DNA of 64,000 nucleotides from Pedobacter rhizosphaerae (GCF_900111155.1 NZ_FOGG01000016.1:1-64000), one strand, 5' to 3'. Shown: positions 1 to 9,675, counted from the stretch's first letter. Notes: generated from the sequence alone by a model not told the origin. Translations and numbers: made by a program.

Positions 1-71
1 TAGCTAACACTTCCTACTGCAAAGCGTGTTCGGGACTCTAACCCTATAGTCGATTGCCATGCCCGGCGCAC
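1..71 (-). mobile_element. Group II intron, 5' end only (continues off the left edge)
   Basis: Read on the minus strand from 71 downward, the sequence starts GTGCGCC and continues with GGGCATGG, CTATAGGGTTAGAGTCCC, GAACACGC, GCAGTAGGAAGTGTTAGC. This is the order of conserved segments at the start of domain I of bacterial group II introns, and it is close to what I remember of the Oceanobacillus class C intron. The intron starts right after the T-run of the glt terminator (80-104), the site preference known for class C introns. Domains II-VI and any reverse transcriptase lie outside the window. The class is inference; that this is a group II intron start is well supported by the motif order. 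Confidence 0.78.
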
Positions 72-73
72 CA

Positions 74-104
74 TAAAAAAAGCCCTGGCTTTCACCAGGG
101 CTTT
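74..104 (-). terminator. Rho-independent terminator of the gltBD operon
   Basis: The hairpin AAGCCCTGG / CCAGGGCTT with a 6-base loop (80-104) is followed on the minus strand by a T-run at 74-81. It lies 23 bases beyond the gltD stop codon. The group II intron begins three bases further on. Confidence 0.9.
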
Positions 105-126
105 AAAATATAAATTTTAAACCTAT

Positions 127-1593
127 TTATGCATAAGCAACTGCATCTCTTGATGCGAGTTTAGTGGTGCCCATGAGGTATTCGTCTACCTTACGAGCGG
201 CTTCTCTTCCTTCAGAGATAGCCCATACTACCAATGATTGACCACGGCGAACGTCGCCGGCAGCAAATATTTTAGCAATATTGGTTTGATAAGTGTGCTC
301 AGAAGCCTTAACGTTTCCGCGGTTATCTAATTCTACGCCTAAATTTTCGATTAATCCTTCTTTTTGAGGGTGTAAGAATCCCATTGCTAAAAGAACCAAT
401 TCGCAAGGTAGATCTCTTTCAGAACCCGCTACTTCTTTAAATGTTACCGGACGGCCATTGGCATCAATCTCCCACTCTACGTCAACTACTTTCAATGCTT
501 TTAAATTGCCATTTTCGTCTGCTATAAACTCTTTCGTGTTAACCGACCAGGCTCTTTCTGCTCCTTCTTCGTGAGATGAAGTATGCTTCAATAACATTGG
601 ATAAGTTGGCCAAGGCATGTTTGAACTACGTGCTGAAGGTGGCATTGGCATGATCTCGAATTGAGTTACCGATTTAGCACCATGACGATTTGATGTTCCG
701 ATACAGTCAGATCCTGTATCACCACCACCAATCACGATAACATTTTTACCGGTAGCCATAATATCCTCAAACTCAACAGGCCTGTTTGCGACACGCTTGT
801 TTTGTTGCTTTAGGAAATCCATTGCGTAATGAACGCCTTTAGCAGAACGACCTTCGATAGGTAAATCACGAGGGATAGTGGAACCACCAGCCAATACAAT
901 TGCCTGATAGTCTCTTAGCAAGGTGCTGATTTCCACGTTTTCACCTACATTGGCATTGCATTTAAAAATAATGCCTTCTTCTTTCATTAAGTCGATACGA
1001 CGATCTACTACGTTCTTTTGAAGTTTAAAATCCGGAATACCGTATCTTAATAAACCTCCTGGAGCGTCATCGCGTTCGAAAACAGTTACTTCGTGACCAG
1101 CTTTGTTCAACTGAGCAGCTGCAGCCATTCCCGCAGGTCCAGAGCCAATTACAGCTACTTTTTTACCTGTTCTGATTAAAGGTGCTTTCGCTTTGATGAA
1201 ACCTTTTTCAAAGGCGATCTCGATAATATGCTTCTCAATTTCCTCGATTGATACCGGTGGACGGTTAATGCCTAATACACAAGCAGACTCGCAAGGTGCT
1301 GGGCAAATTCTTCCGGTAAACTCCGGGAAATTGTTAGTACTTAATAATATGTTGGCTGCCAATTCCCATTTTGCATTATAAACGGCATCGTTAAATTCTG
1401 GAATCACGTTACCTAAAGGGCAACCCGACTGACAAAATGGAACGCCGCAATCCATACAACGGGCAGCTTGTCTGTTTAATTCTGTTGAGGGCAATTCATT
1501 TAAAAATTCCCCGTAGTGTTTAACACGAGTTGTAGCCTCTTCTCTGGTGGGCGCAACTCTATCGTATTCTTGAAATCCTGTTACTTTTCCCAT
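127..1593 (-). CDS. gltD: Glutamate synthase (NADPH) small subunit
   Basis: GltD oxidises NADPH and passes electrons through FAD and Fe-S clusters to GltB, which makes glutamate from glutamine and 2-oxoglutarate in the cytoplasm. The 488-residue protein has the usual length. The N-terminal Fe-S ligands are visible as C46, C49, C54 and C58 (CMDCGVPFCQSGC), with a second Cys group further on (CPAPCESAC). Two dinucleotide-binding motifs follow: GSGPAG near residue 150 for FAD and GGGDTG near 290 for NADPH. The C-terminal segment contains the FAD motif AAGDVRRG. It lies 3 bases behind gltB on the same strand and ends at a strong terminator, so the two form an operon. Confidence 0.97.
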   Translation of the reverse strand: MGKVTGFQEYDRVAPTREEATTRVKHYGEFLNELPSTELNRQAARCMDCGVPFCQSGCPLGNVIPEFNDAVYNAKWELAANILLSTNNFPEFTGRICPAPCESACVLGINRPPVSIEEIEKHIIEIAFEKGFIKAKAPLIRTGKKVAVIGSGPAGMAAAAQLNKAGHEVTVFERDDAPGGLLRYGIPDFKLQKNVVDRRIDLMKEEGIIFKCNANVGENVEISTLLRDYQAIVLAGGSTIPRDLPIEGRSAKGVHYAMDFLKQQNKRVANRPVEFEDIMATGKNVIVIGGGDTGSDCIGTSNRHGAKSVTQFEIMPMPPSARSSNMPWPTYPMLLKHTSSHEEGAERAWSVNTKEFIADENGNLKALKVVDVEWEIDANGRPVTFKEVAGSERDLPCELVLLAMGFLHPQKEGLIENLGVELDNRGNVKASEHTYQTNIAKIFAAGDVRRGQSLVVWAISEGREAARKVDEYLMGTTKLASRDAVAYA

Positions 1594-1596
1594 GGC

Positions 1597-4500
1597 TTAG
1601 TGTGTTTTTACTTGAGTATTACGTTTGCTTAAAACTGCTTTGTATTCTTTAGGGAATACTTTTACGAAATGACCTGATTGTGTTTTCCAATCGCTTAAGA
1701 TAAATTCAGCTACCTTACTGTCAGTCAAACGAATATGTGTTTTCAACAAAGCCAATATTCTTTCTTCATCTTCAGCCAATAGCGGATCTAAATCAACCAT
1801 TTCCTTGTTACACTTGCGTGCAAAAGTTCCGTTAGAATCATAAACCCAGGCAATACCACCGCTCATACCTGCAGCAAAGTTGCTTCCGGTATCTCCAAGA
1901 ATTAATACCTCACCACCAGTCATGTACTCACAACCGTGATCTCCAACGCCCTCTACAACTGCCGTAGCACCAGAGTTCCTTACTGCGAAACGCTCACCTG
2001 CTTTACCACGTGCATATAATTCTCCGGAAGTTGCACCATATAGCGCTACGTTCCCGATAATGATATTTTGCTCCGGAACATAAGTTACATTAGCAAAAGG
2101 ATAAATGGCTAAACGTGCGCCTGATAAACCTTTACCTACGTAGTCATTGGCCTCACCTTCTAACGATAACGTTACTCCACGTGTATTGAATGCACCAAAG
2201 CTTTGTCCGGCAGAACCATTAAACTTAAAGTTTATCGTATCTGGTGGCAATCCTGCTCCTAAATGAACTTTAGAGATTTCATTAGAAAGCATAGTACCGA
2301 TAGCACGGTCAGTGTTTTTCACGTTAAAGCTTGCAAATACCGGTTCATTGTTCTGAATGGCTGGCAATGCGGCAGCAATTAACTGGTGATCAATCACCTG
2401 ATCTAAACCATGGTCTTGCTCTTCAGTATTGTACTGAGGTAAGCCATTATCTTCTGCTTTGTATAAAATACCTGATACATCGATGTGCTTCAATTTCCAG
2501 TCTTCAGCAGGCAATTCACGTACTTTTAAAGCATCAGCCTGACCAATCATTTCATGGATCGTTCTGAAGCCTAATTCAGCCATGATTTCACGCAACTCTT
2601 CTGCTAAGAAATAGAATAAGTTTACTACGTGATCAGGATCACCTGAGAATAATTTTCTCAATTCAGGATCTTGTGTAGCCACACCAACCGGACAAGTATT
2701 TAAGTGACACTTACGCATCATGATACAGCCAGCAGTTACTAAAGCCGCAGTTGCAACACCCCATTCTTCAGCACCTAAAAGCGCTGCGATAGCGATATCT
2801 CTACCTGTTTTAAGTTGTCCATCTGTTTGAAGAACAATACGGTTACGTAGCTTGTTCTTAACTAAAGTTTGATGTGCTTCTGCTAAACCAAGTTCCCAAG
2901 GTAAGCCTGCATGTTGAATAGAAGTTAAAGGCGATGCACCTGTACCACCATCAAAACCAGATACCAAGATTACATCAGCATGTGCTTTTGCAACACCCGC
3001 TGCAATTGTACCTACACCAGCTTTTGAAACCAACTTCACATTGATTCTCGCCGCACGGTTTGCATTTTTCAAGTCGTAGATCAACTGAGCCAAATCTTCG
3101 ATCGAATAAATATCGTGGTGAGGTGGAGGAGAAATTAAACCTACTCCAGGTGTAGAGTGGCGAACTTTTGCAATCCAGTCATCCACTTTGTGTCCCGGTA
3201 ACTGACCACCCTCTCCAGGTTTAGCACCTTGAGCCATTTTAATCTGAAGCTCATCAGCATTGGTTAAGTAATAACTGGTTACACCGAAACGAGCAGAAGC
3301 TACTTGTTTAATGGCAGAGCGCATGCTGTCGCCATTAGGTAATTTAGTGTAACGCATCTCATCTTCACCACCCTCTCCGGTGTTGCTTTTCCCGCCAATG
3401 CGGTTCATGGCAATTGCTAAAGTAGAGTGTGCCTCGTGTGATATGGAACCGAAAGACATCGCTCCTGTTGCGAAACGCTTCAAGATTGCGGCTGTAGATT
3501 CTACTTCATTTAAAGGAACTGATGGACGGCTATAGTTAAATTCAAACAATCCTCTGATGGTGTAAGCTTGTTGTGTTTGCTCATTTACCAGTTTAGAATA
3601 TTGCTTAAAGATGTTATAATCATTTCTACGGGTTGCATTTTGCAACAAGTGAATGGTTTGTGGATTAAACAAGTGTTGTTCTCCACGTCTGCGGTATTTA
3701 TATGTACCACCGGCAGGTAATAAGCTTTCTACCTGGGTAACCGGACCAAAACTACGACGGTGTTTGATTAAGGTTTCGTAAGCGATTTCATCTAAACCTA
3801 ATCCGCCAATACGTGAAACAGCACCAGTGAAGTAAGTATTTACCACTTGTTTATTTATACCTAAGATTTCGAAAATCTGTGCACCCTGGTAAGATTGAAG
3901 GGTTGAAATTCCCATTTTAGAGAAGATCTTCAATAAACCACTGTTTACTGCGTAGATATAGTTTTTAGTTAATTGCTCTGTGGTTAAACCCGATTCTTCT
4001 TTGAAGCTATCAATAGATTCTAGAGCCAAATATGGGTTAATTGCGGTAGCACCAAAGCCTAATAAGGTTGCAAAATGGTGTACCTCCCAAACGTCTCCAG
4101 CTTCACAAACAATACCTACCGCACCACGGTAACCTTTTCTAATTAAGTGGTGGTGTACAGCTGATACGGCTAGTAATGAAGGAATTGCAGCATGCTCAGA
4201 ATCAATTGCTCTATCAGAAAGTACAATTACCTGGAAGCCATCTTCAACAGCATCAACTGCATAGCGACAAAGTCTGTCTAATGCCTTAGCCATTGAGCCT
4301 GGTTTATCGTTAGCCCTGAAGTAAGTTTGAAGGGTTTTCGCCTGGAAAACACCAGTATCAATACTTCTAAGTTTCTCTAGTTCCTGGTTGGTTAATATAG
4401 GGTGTTTAATGGCAACACAATGTGCTTGTTTCGGGTTTTCATCCAATAAGTTACCATTGCTCCCCATAAAACTGGCTAAACTCATTACCACTTTCTCTCT

Positions 4501-6096
4501 AATTGGGTCGATTGGTGGGTTGGTTACCTGTGCAAACAACTGTTTGAAATAAGAAGAAAGGTGTTGTGGCTGTTTAGATAAGATAGCTAGAGGTGTATCC
4601 GTTCCCATGGAACCAATTGGCTCTTTACCTTCTAAAGCCATTGGTTTTAATAATAAATCAACATCTTCTCTGCTATAACCGAAAACCTGCTGATATTTAA
4701 AAACGGATTCTCTTGATAGACCCGTGAACATTAAACGAGGCTCAGGCAGTTCTTCTAAACGAATCTGATATTGATTAATCCAATCAGCATAAGGACTTTG
4801 ACCACAAATGCGGGTTTTAATTTCATCATCACTGATGATTCTACCCTGCTCCATATCCACCACGAACATTTTTCCTGGTGTTAATCGGCCTTTTTCTATT
4901 ACTGTACTTTGATCAATCGCCAATGCACCAGCCTCCGAACCCATAATTACACGGTCATCAGAAGTAATAGCGTAACGGGAAGGACGAAGACCATTACGAT
5001 CTAAAGTAGCACCAATTAATTTACCATCTGTAAAAGCAATTGCTGCAGGTCCATCCCATGGTTCCATTAATGTAGCATGGAATTCATAGAACGCCTTTTT
5101 TACAGGATCCATGTCTTCATTACCATCCCAGGCTTCTGGAACCAACATCATTAAAACATGCGGCAGCGTTCTTCCAGAATGGAATAATAATTCGATAACG
5201 TTATCCAAACAGCCTGAATCTGAATTAGTTTCATCGATCACCGGAAGTAACATATCAAGTTCTTCTGGGGTAAAATATGCTGAAGCAAGCGATTTTACAC
5301 CAGCCCTAAACCAGTTTAAGTTACCCTGTAAGGTATTGATCTCTCCGTTGTGAGCGATGAACCGGAAAGGTTGTGCTAATCTCCATGAAGGAAAAGTATT
5401 CGTTGCAAAACGAGAGTGAACCAAGCCTAAAGCAGAAACCATTCGCTTATCACTTAGATCAGTAAAATATGTACGTACTTGCAATGAAGTTAGCTGACCT
5501 TTATATATAATGGTCTGTGCTGATAAAGAAACAATATAAAAATCTTTTCCGCCATGCACCGTATTGGAGATAAGCTTAATCAGATAGTTTTTGAATATAT
5601 ATAGCTTTCTTTCAAAGTCGGCACCAGGTGCTATAGCATACGGACGAGCAATAAATACCTGTTCAATTTCTGGCTCTACAGATAAAGCCATATTACCGAT
5701 ATCGGTAGTGTCTACATCTACCTTTCTAAAACCTAAAATTTCCAGGCCAAGTTTTTCTGCAGCGCGATAAATTAATTCGCGACACTCTTCTCTTGCTCTG
5801 ATATCTTTAGGCATGAACAACATACCTACACCATAGTTGTTGGTTTCAGGTAAGCTAAATCCAGCTTTCAGACATTCGTCATAAAAAAATTCATGAGGAA
5901 TCTGAATCATAATACCAGCACCATCGCCAGTATTGGGTTCTGCACCACAGGCTCCCCTATGGTCTAAGTTCTCTAAAATAGTAAGCGCATCGGAAATAAT
6001 TTGATGTGATTTTCGCCCTTTCACATGCGCAACAAACCCAATACCGCAGGCATCGTGTTCAAATTGCGCATCGTACAATCCACTGTTTGGTTTCAT
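1597..6096 (-). CDS. gltB: Glutamate synthase large subunit
   Basis: The 1499-residue protein has the normal GltB length. It opens with a short propeptide of 16 residues before the catalytic Cys17 (HDACGIGF), the Ntn glutaminase nucleophile that releases ammonia from glutamine. A central domain, an FMN-binding synthase domain (GGEDEMRY, AGVGTIAAGVAKAHAD, GGTGASPLTS) and the 3Fe-4S Cys cluster (CIMMRKCHLNTCP) follow. The GXGXG beta-helix is at the C-terminus. It is the first gene of the gltBD operon, with gltD 3 bases downstream. The upstream 450 bases are AT-rich and hold no other gene on this strand. Confidence 0.98.
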   Translation of the reverse strand: MKPNSGLYDAQFEHDACGIGFVAHVKGRKSHQIISDALTILENLDHRGACGAEPNTGDGAGIMIQIPHEFFYDECLKAGFSLPETNNYGVGMLFMPKDIRAREECRELIYRAAEKLGLEILGFRKVDVDTTDIGNMALSVEPEIEQVFIARPYAIAPGADFERKLYIFKNYLIKLISNTVHGGKDFYIVSLSAQTIIYKGQLTSLQVRTYFTDLSDKRMVSALGLVHSRFATNTFPSWRLAQPFRFIAHNGEINTLQGNLNWFRAGVKSLASAYFTPEELDMLLPVIDETNSDSGCLDNVIELLFHSGRTLPHVLMMLVPEAWDGNEDMDPVKKAFYEFHATLMEPWDGPAAIAFTDGKLIGATLDRNGLRPSRYAITSDDRVIMGSEAGALAIDQSTVIEKGRLTPGKMFVVDMEQGRIISDDEIKTRICGQSPYADWINQYQIRLEELPEPRLMFTGLSRESVFKYQQVFGYSREDVDLLLKPMALEGKEPIGSMGTDTPLAILSKQPQHLSSYFKQLFAQVTNPPIDPIREKVVMSLASFMGSNGNLLDENPKQAHCVAIKHPILTNQELEKLRSIDTGVFQAKTLQTYFRANDKPGSMAKALDRLCRYAVDAVEDGFQVIVLSDRAIDSEHAAIPSLLAVSAVHHHLIRKGYRGAVGIVCEAGDVWEVHHFATLLGFGATAINPYLALESIDSFKEESGLTTEQLTKNYIYAVNSGLLKIFSKMGISTLQSYQGAQIFEILGINKQVVNTYFTGAVSRIGGLGLDEIAYETLIKHRRSFGPVTQVESLLPAGGTYKYRRRGEQHLFNPQTIHLLQNATRRNDYNIFKQYSKLVNEQTQQAYTIRGLFEFNYSRPSVPLNEVESTAAILKRFATGAMSFGSISHEAHSTLAIAMNRIGGKSNTGEGGEDEMRYTKLPNGDSMRSAIKQVASARFGVTSYYLTNADELQIKMAQGAKPGEGGQLPGHKVDDWIAKVRHSTPGVGLISPPPHHDIYSIEDLAQLIYDLKNANRAARINVKLVSKAGVGTIAAGVAKAHADVILVSGFDGGTGASPLTSIQHAGLPWELGLAEAHQTLVKNKLRNRIVLQTDGQLKTGRDIAIAALLGAEEWGVATAALVTAGCIMMRKCHLNTCPVGVATQDPELRKLFSGDPDHVVNLFYFLAEELREIMAELGFRTIHEMIGQADALKVRELPAEDWKLKHIDVSGILYKAEDNGLPQYNTEEQDHGLDQVIDHQLIAAALPAIQNNEPVFASFNVKNTDRAIGTMLSNEISKVHLGAGLPPDTINFKFNGSAGQSFGAFNTRGVTLSLEGEANDYVGKGLSGARLAIYPFANVTYVPEQNIIIGNVALYGATSGELYARGKAGERFAVRNSGATAVVEGVGDHGCEYMTGGEVLILGDTGSNFAAGMSGGIAWVYDSNGTFARKCNKEMVDLDPLLAEDEERILALLKTHIRLTDSKVAEFILSDWKTQSGHFVKVFPKEYKAVLSKRNTQVKTH

Positions 6097-6520
6097 TTTT
6101 TGCTCGTTAGTTGTTAGTGTATAGGAAACACTAAGATAAGGAAAATATTCTGCAAATTATAGACTTGGCATAATTTTTTGAATTATTTTAGTTTATAAAC
6201 AAAATAAAGACTATATTTTAACAAATATTCAATATAAAATGTCTTTTGTTAACAGAATTATAACGACCAAAAACAGCGTAAAAAGGGTATTTACAATAGC
6301 GTTTAATAAAAAAATGTTTTGGCTTACTTATTTATATTTAAATCAATTCTTTATAAGTAAACATTTCTATCTATTTTGGACTTGCTATCCTGATGAATAC
6401 AAAAATGTTCGTTTGAATATATATACGCCGATAAGCGCATCAATTTAGCGCAAAAAGAAAAATTATAATTTTAGGAATCAGCTAGATAGCTAATATACCA
6501 AAAAAAATAAGAAAATGCAT
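6097..6520. other. AT-rich gap upstream of gltB and ffs
   Basis: About 420 bases without a convincing gene. A 69-codon reading frame on the plus strand (6239-6448) has no recognisable family, no plausible promoter and a composition (F, Y, N, K, I-rich) that fits chance reading of AT-rich DNA. The gltB promoter should lie here on the minus strand; I see only an imperfect -7 box (TATAATTTG) around 6153-6161. Confidence 0.5.
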
Positions 6521-6550
6521 TTTGCATAACAACATCTTTTTCTACCTTTG
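6521..6550 (+). promoter_or_regulatory. Promoter of the SRP RNA gene
   Basis: A Bacteroidota-type promoter: TTTG at 6521-6524 and TACCTTTG (TAnnTTTG) at 6543-6550, 18 bases apart. The predicted start lies within a few bases of the first base of the SRP RNA stem at 6555. Confidence 0.7.
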
Positions 6551-6554
6551 TGGC

Positions 6555-6651
6555 GGGCAAGTCTTTTACGACCAGCTCCCTTTGAATTCCCCCAGGGTGG
6601 GAACGCAGCAAGGGTAGAAGGTTGTAGCGGTGCGATAAGAGGTGCTTGCCC
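6555..6651 (+). ncRNA. ffs: Signal recognition particle RNA (4.5S-like)
   Basis: The ends pair (GGGCAAG at 6555-6561 with CTTGCCC at 6645-6651). The conserved apical domain is visible: CCCCCAGGGTG, a GGAA tetraloop, then CGCAGCAAGGGTAG, which is the Ffh-binding asymmetric loop of bacterial SRP RNA. A T-run (6652-6659) follows the closing stem and serves as terminator. The length of about 97 bases fits the small Alu-less bacterial form. It guides membrane-protein ribosomes to FtsY and the translocon. Confidence 0.93.
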
Positions 6652-6660
6652 TTTTTTTTA

Positions 6661-6718
6661 CCCCCTAACCCCCTGAAGGGGGGATATTAAATTCTTCAGG
6701 GGTTCTAACAGCAGAACC
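6661..6718. repeat. C-rich palindrome and small hairpin between ffs and fsa
   Basis: CCCCCTAACCCCCTGAAGGG is a short palindromic run of a kind often scattered through Bacteroidota intergenic DNA. It is followed by a second hairpin, GGTTCT (6701-6706) with AGAACC (6713-6718). They could act as transcript boundaries; no function can be read from the sequence. Confidence 0.4.
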
Positions 6719-6746
6719 TAATAATCATTTTAAGAATTTATAAATC

Positions 6747-7406
6747 ATGAAATTTTTTATCGACACAGCTAATCTTGATCAAATCAGAGAAGCTCAAGAT
6801 CTTGGCATTTTAGACGGTGTAACTACTAATCCTAGCTTAATGGCTAAAGAAGGTATCACTGGCGATCAAAATGTAATTAACCACTACAAAGCAATCTGCG
6901 ATATCGTTGAGGATAATGTAAGTGCAGAAGTGATCTCTACTACATACGAAGAAATTATCAAAGAAGGTGAAGCACTTGCTGCTTTAAATCCTAAAATCGT
7001 AGTAAAAGTACCGATGATCAAAGACGGCGTTAAAGCCATCAAATATTTCTCTTCTAAAGGAATCAAAACAAACTGTACTTTAATTTTCTCTGCTGGTCAG
7101 GCATTATTAGCCGCAAAAGCAGGTGCAACTTATGTGTCTCCTTTCTTAGGTCGTTTAGATGATATCTCTACAGATGGTTTAACTTTAATTGAAGATATCA
7201 GAACTATTTTTGATAACTACGGTTACGAAACTCAAATCCTGGCAGCTTCTATTCGTGGTCCATTGCACATCGTTAACTGCGCTAAATTAGGTGCTGATGT
7301 AATTACTGGTCCTTTAGCTGCGATTGTTGGTTTATTGAAACACCCATTAACAGATTCTGGCTTAGCTCAATTCCTTGCTGATCACGCGAAAGCAGCTGGT
7401 AAGTAA
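6747..7406 (+). CDS. fsa: Fructose-6-phosphate aldolase / transaldolase, TalC-MipB type
   Basis: A 219-residue class I aldolase of the small transaldolase family, which is one TIM barrel instead of the 320-residue classical transaldolase. It starts [10 protein letters not shown] and shows TTNPSL after the first strands. K87 (VVKVPM) is the expected Schiff-base lysine, and a conserved serine/arginine segment AASIRG follows. Members either cleave fructose 6-phosphate to dihydroxyacetone and glyceraldehyde 3-phosphate or act as true transaldolases in the pentose phosphate pathway; sequence alone does not decide. It stands alone with a strong terminator 40 bases downstream. Confidence 0.93.
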   Translation: MKFFIDTANLDQIREAQDLGILDGVTTNPSLMAKEGITGDQNVINHYKAICDIVEDNVSAEVISTTYEEIIKEGEALAALNPKIVVKVPMIKDGVKAIKYFSSKGIKTNCTLIFSAGQALLAAKAGATYVSPFLGRLDDISTDGLTLIEDIRTIFDNYGYETQILAASIRGPLHIVNCAKLGADVITGPLAAIVGLLKHPLTDSGLAQFLADHAKAAGK

Positions 7407-7446
7407 ATAAGTCCTCAGTCGGAAGTTTTCTGTACTGAGTATGGAT

Positions 7447-7487
7447 AAACAAAAAATCCCAAGCAGAGATGTTTGGGATTTTTTGTT
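7447..7487 (+). terminator. Terminator after fsa
   Basis: A long stem with arms AAACAAAAAATCCCAA and TTGGGATTTTTTGTTT around an approximately 9-base loop. The A/T-rich foot supplies the U-run, so it can work in both directions. Confidence 0.85.
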
Positions 7488-7762
7488 TTAGTATCAAGTA
7501 GTTAGTATCAGGTATCAAGATTGGATTCAGAGGGGGCATTCACTGAAGAAGAACTTCAATTCAAACTTTCGTTATTTAGCACCCAAAATCAGAACCCTGT
7601 CTAATTACTAACGACCAAATGCTTTGTACTTTACGACGGTATGCCTTTGAATAGGCGCCTTATCTAAGTACTAAAGACTAAATACGATGTACTATCAATC
7701 TCGTTTTCAGAAGCCTTCGTCTTTCAGCTATTTGCTAAATATCAACAACCAATTCTCTTCCT
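7488..7762. repeat. Gene-free stretch with an imperfect 30-bp duplication
   Basis: No gene is visible between the fsa terminator and gmhB. The segments at 7601-7630 and 7664-7693 are imperfect copies of each other (about 24 of 30 bases, shared core CTAAnTACTAAnGACnAAAT), and short words such as GTATCA recur around 7490-7520. This looks like degenerate intergenic repeat material. Confidence 0.4.
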
Positions 7763-8257
7763 CTAAGAACCGAGCGCTTCCTTAATTTTCTCATAGCTGA
7801 TTTGCTCATCAGGCTCGATTAGAATGCCCTTCACCCCTGCTCCATTAGCCGCTTCCACGTCGCGAGGCTTATCGCCGATCATGATAGATTGTGCCGGATC
7901 GATATCGAACATATCAATGGCATCTAAAATCATCCCCGATGCAGGTTTGCGACATTTGCATTCTCCACCAACTGTTGGATGGTGCGGGCAGTAATAAAAA
8001 GCAGCGATTTCAGCACCCTTCTTGGCAAAGGCATTTCTAAGCATTTGGTGCATTATACCCAAATCTTCTTCAGTATATCTTTTTAAAGCAATCCCCCCCT
8101 GATTGGTAATTACAATCAATAAATAATCTTCATCATAAAGTTTCTTTAAAACAGGAATTTGGTAATCCAGGATCTGAAAATCTTCAACTTTACAGATGTA
8201 GTCATAAATTTCGTGATTTAGAACACCATCACGGTCAAGAAAAATAGCTTTATTCAT
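7763..8257 (-). CDS. gmhB: D-glycero-D-manno-heptose 1,7-bisphosphate 7-phosphatase (HAD-IIIA)
   Basis: A 164-residue HAD phosphatase. The catalytic aspartates D8 and D10 are in FLDRDGVLN, motif II is TNQGG (51-55), a lysine lies in CRKP, and motif III is GDKPRD. The GmhB-type zinc-binding loop is present as C90, H92, C100 and C102 (CPHHPTVGGECKC). The family removes the 7-phosphate during ADP-heptose synthesis for lipopolysaccharide core; some relatives act on histidinol phosphate, but the loop favours GmhB. No other heptose gene lies nearby. It stands alone on this strand, with divergent or unrelated neighbours. Confidence 0.88.
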   Translation of the reverse strand: MNKAIFLDRDGVLNHEIYDYICKVEDFQILDYQIPVLKKLYDEDYLLIVITNQGGIALKRYTEEDLGIMHQMLRNAFAKKGAEIAAFYYCPHHPTVGGECKCRKPASGMILDAIDMFDIDPAQSIMIGDKPRDVEAANGAGVKGILIEPDEQISYEKIKEALGS

Positions 8258-8334
8258 TTTTTAGATATGTATTGAGATGTGAGGTTTCAACTAACCTCTG
8301 ATATATTTTGCCAAAATAACTGAAAATTAATGGT

Positions 8335-8367
8335 AAAAGAAAGCCCGATCTATTACTAAACCGGGCT
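8335..8367 (-). terminator. Terminator after the sugar permease
   Basis: On the minus strand AGCCCG and CGGGCT pair around a 14-base loop and are followed by TTTCTTTTA. It lies about 20 bases beyond the permease stop. Confidence 0.75.
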
Positions 8368-8388
8368 CATTCTTGACAAAAAAAACAA

Positions 8389-9675
8389 TTATTTCGTATG
8401 TACTCCTACTTTATGACCTTTGATTGCAAAATAAAGGATGTACAGATAGCAAGGCAGAACCGTTGCAAAATAGGCGATTTGAAAGTGCATATGTAAATTA
8501 TCCTTTAAAAAGGCATATACAAACGGCATTAAAGCTCCTCCAGCAATACCCATCACCATAATTGCTGAACCAATTTTAGTGAATTTTCCCAGGTGACTGA
8601 TGCCAAGCGGAAAAATAGCTGGCCACATTAAAGAGTTAGCTAAACCCAGTAAAGCCACAAAAAATACAGCAAAATAATTGGGGATAGCAACCGACAAGAG
8701 GGTGAAAATCAGTCCCAAAATAGCACAAATTCTCAGGGCCTTTTGTTGCGACAGATATTTTGGAATGGCAACAATCCCTACAATATACCCAATTAACATA
8801 CTGAATAGTGTTAATGAAGTAAGTTTACCACTCAATTCAGCACTTACACCTAATTCTCTGGCGTAAACACCGATAATATCTCCAGCCATTACCTCTGCTC
8901 CTACGTAAACAAAAATACATAAGGCACCTAAGAATAAATGGGGGAACTGGAAAATGCTGGTTTTGTGAACAACCGTACGGTCATCATCAGTCACAATATC
9001 CTCTTCTACTTCAACCTCTGGTAAATCGGTAAATTTAATTACTATAGCAAATAAGCAGAAAACAATTGCCAATACAATATAAGGCATATTAACTCGTCCC
9101 AGTACATCATTAAGCAGTTGTTCGTGTGCTGCACCAGTAGCTGCCTGAATTTGTTTCTCTACCTCGGAGGCATTCTTAAGGAATAAAGAGCCCATTACTA
9201 TTGGCACAATCATTCCGGCAAATTTATTACATATTCCGGCCATGCTAATCCTTTTAGCTGCACTATCTATAGGACCAATAATAGTTAAATAAGGATTAGA
9301 AGCTGTTTGTAACAGCGCTAATGCTGCCCCCTGAACAAAAATGCCGGTTAAGAACATTCCAAAAGTACGGGTTTGAGCTGCTGGAATAAAGATTAAAGAT
9401 CCTAACCCTAAAATTAGTAATCCCAAAATGATTCCGTTTTTAAAACCTACTTTTTTAAGAATCCATGAAGATGGAAGCGCAAGAAAAAAGTAAGCCATGT
9501 ATGAGGCGAAAGTTACTAAAAACGCTTGAAGATCTGATAATCCGAATGAAAGCTTGAAGAATGGGATTAAGGTACCGTTAGCCCAGGTAACAAATCCGAA
9601 AATGAAGAATAGCGCGCAAATGATGATCAGTGGCTTAGGTCCTTTAGAGGAACCCGCTTGAGTGGTGTTTAGCAT
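8389..9675 (-). CDS. Sugar MFS permease, FucP/GluP family
   Basis: A 428-residue protein with about 12 hydrophobic segments and the FucP/GluP signature near the N-terminus (FGFVTWANGTLIPFFK), characteristic of proton-coupled fucose or glucose/galactose permeases. It acts in the inner membrane. A charged cytoplasmic loop (PEVEVEEDIVTDDDRT) separates the two six-helix halves. It lies 104 bases behind the formylglycine-enzyme gene on the same strand, so both may share a transcript; if so, uptake of a desulfated sugar would be a reasonable idea (inference). The exact substrate cannot be told. Confidence 0.87.
   Translation of the reverse strand: MLNTTQAGSSKGPKPLIIICALFFIFGFVTWANGTLIPFFKLSFGLSDLQAFLVTFASYMAYFFLALPSSWILKKVGFKNGIILGLLILGLGSLIFIPAAQTRTFGMFLTGIFVQGAALALLQTASNPYLTIIGPIDSAAKRISMAGICNKFAGMIVPIVMGSLFLKNASEVEKQIQAATGAAHEQLLNDVLGRVNMPYIVLAIVFCLFAIVIKFTDLPEVEVEEDIVTDDDRTVVHKTSIFQFPHLFLGALCIFVYVGAEVMAGDIIGVYARELGVSAELSGKLTSLTLFSMLIGYIVGIVAIPKYLSQQKALRICAILGLIFTLLSVAIPNYFAVFFVALLGLANSLMWPAIFPLGISHLGKFTKIGSAIMVMGIAGGALMPFVYAFLKDNLHMHFQIAYFATVLPCYLYILYFAIKGHKVGVHTK

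Noticed and set aside
1..72. Partial tRNA or tmRNA at the left edge (ends near GCACCA)
   Set aside because: No T arm or acceptor fits on the plus strand; the minus strand matches a group II intron start.
6239..6448. 69-codon frame upstream of gltB
   Set aside because: AT-rich chance frame, no family, no promoter, opposite to the gltB leader.
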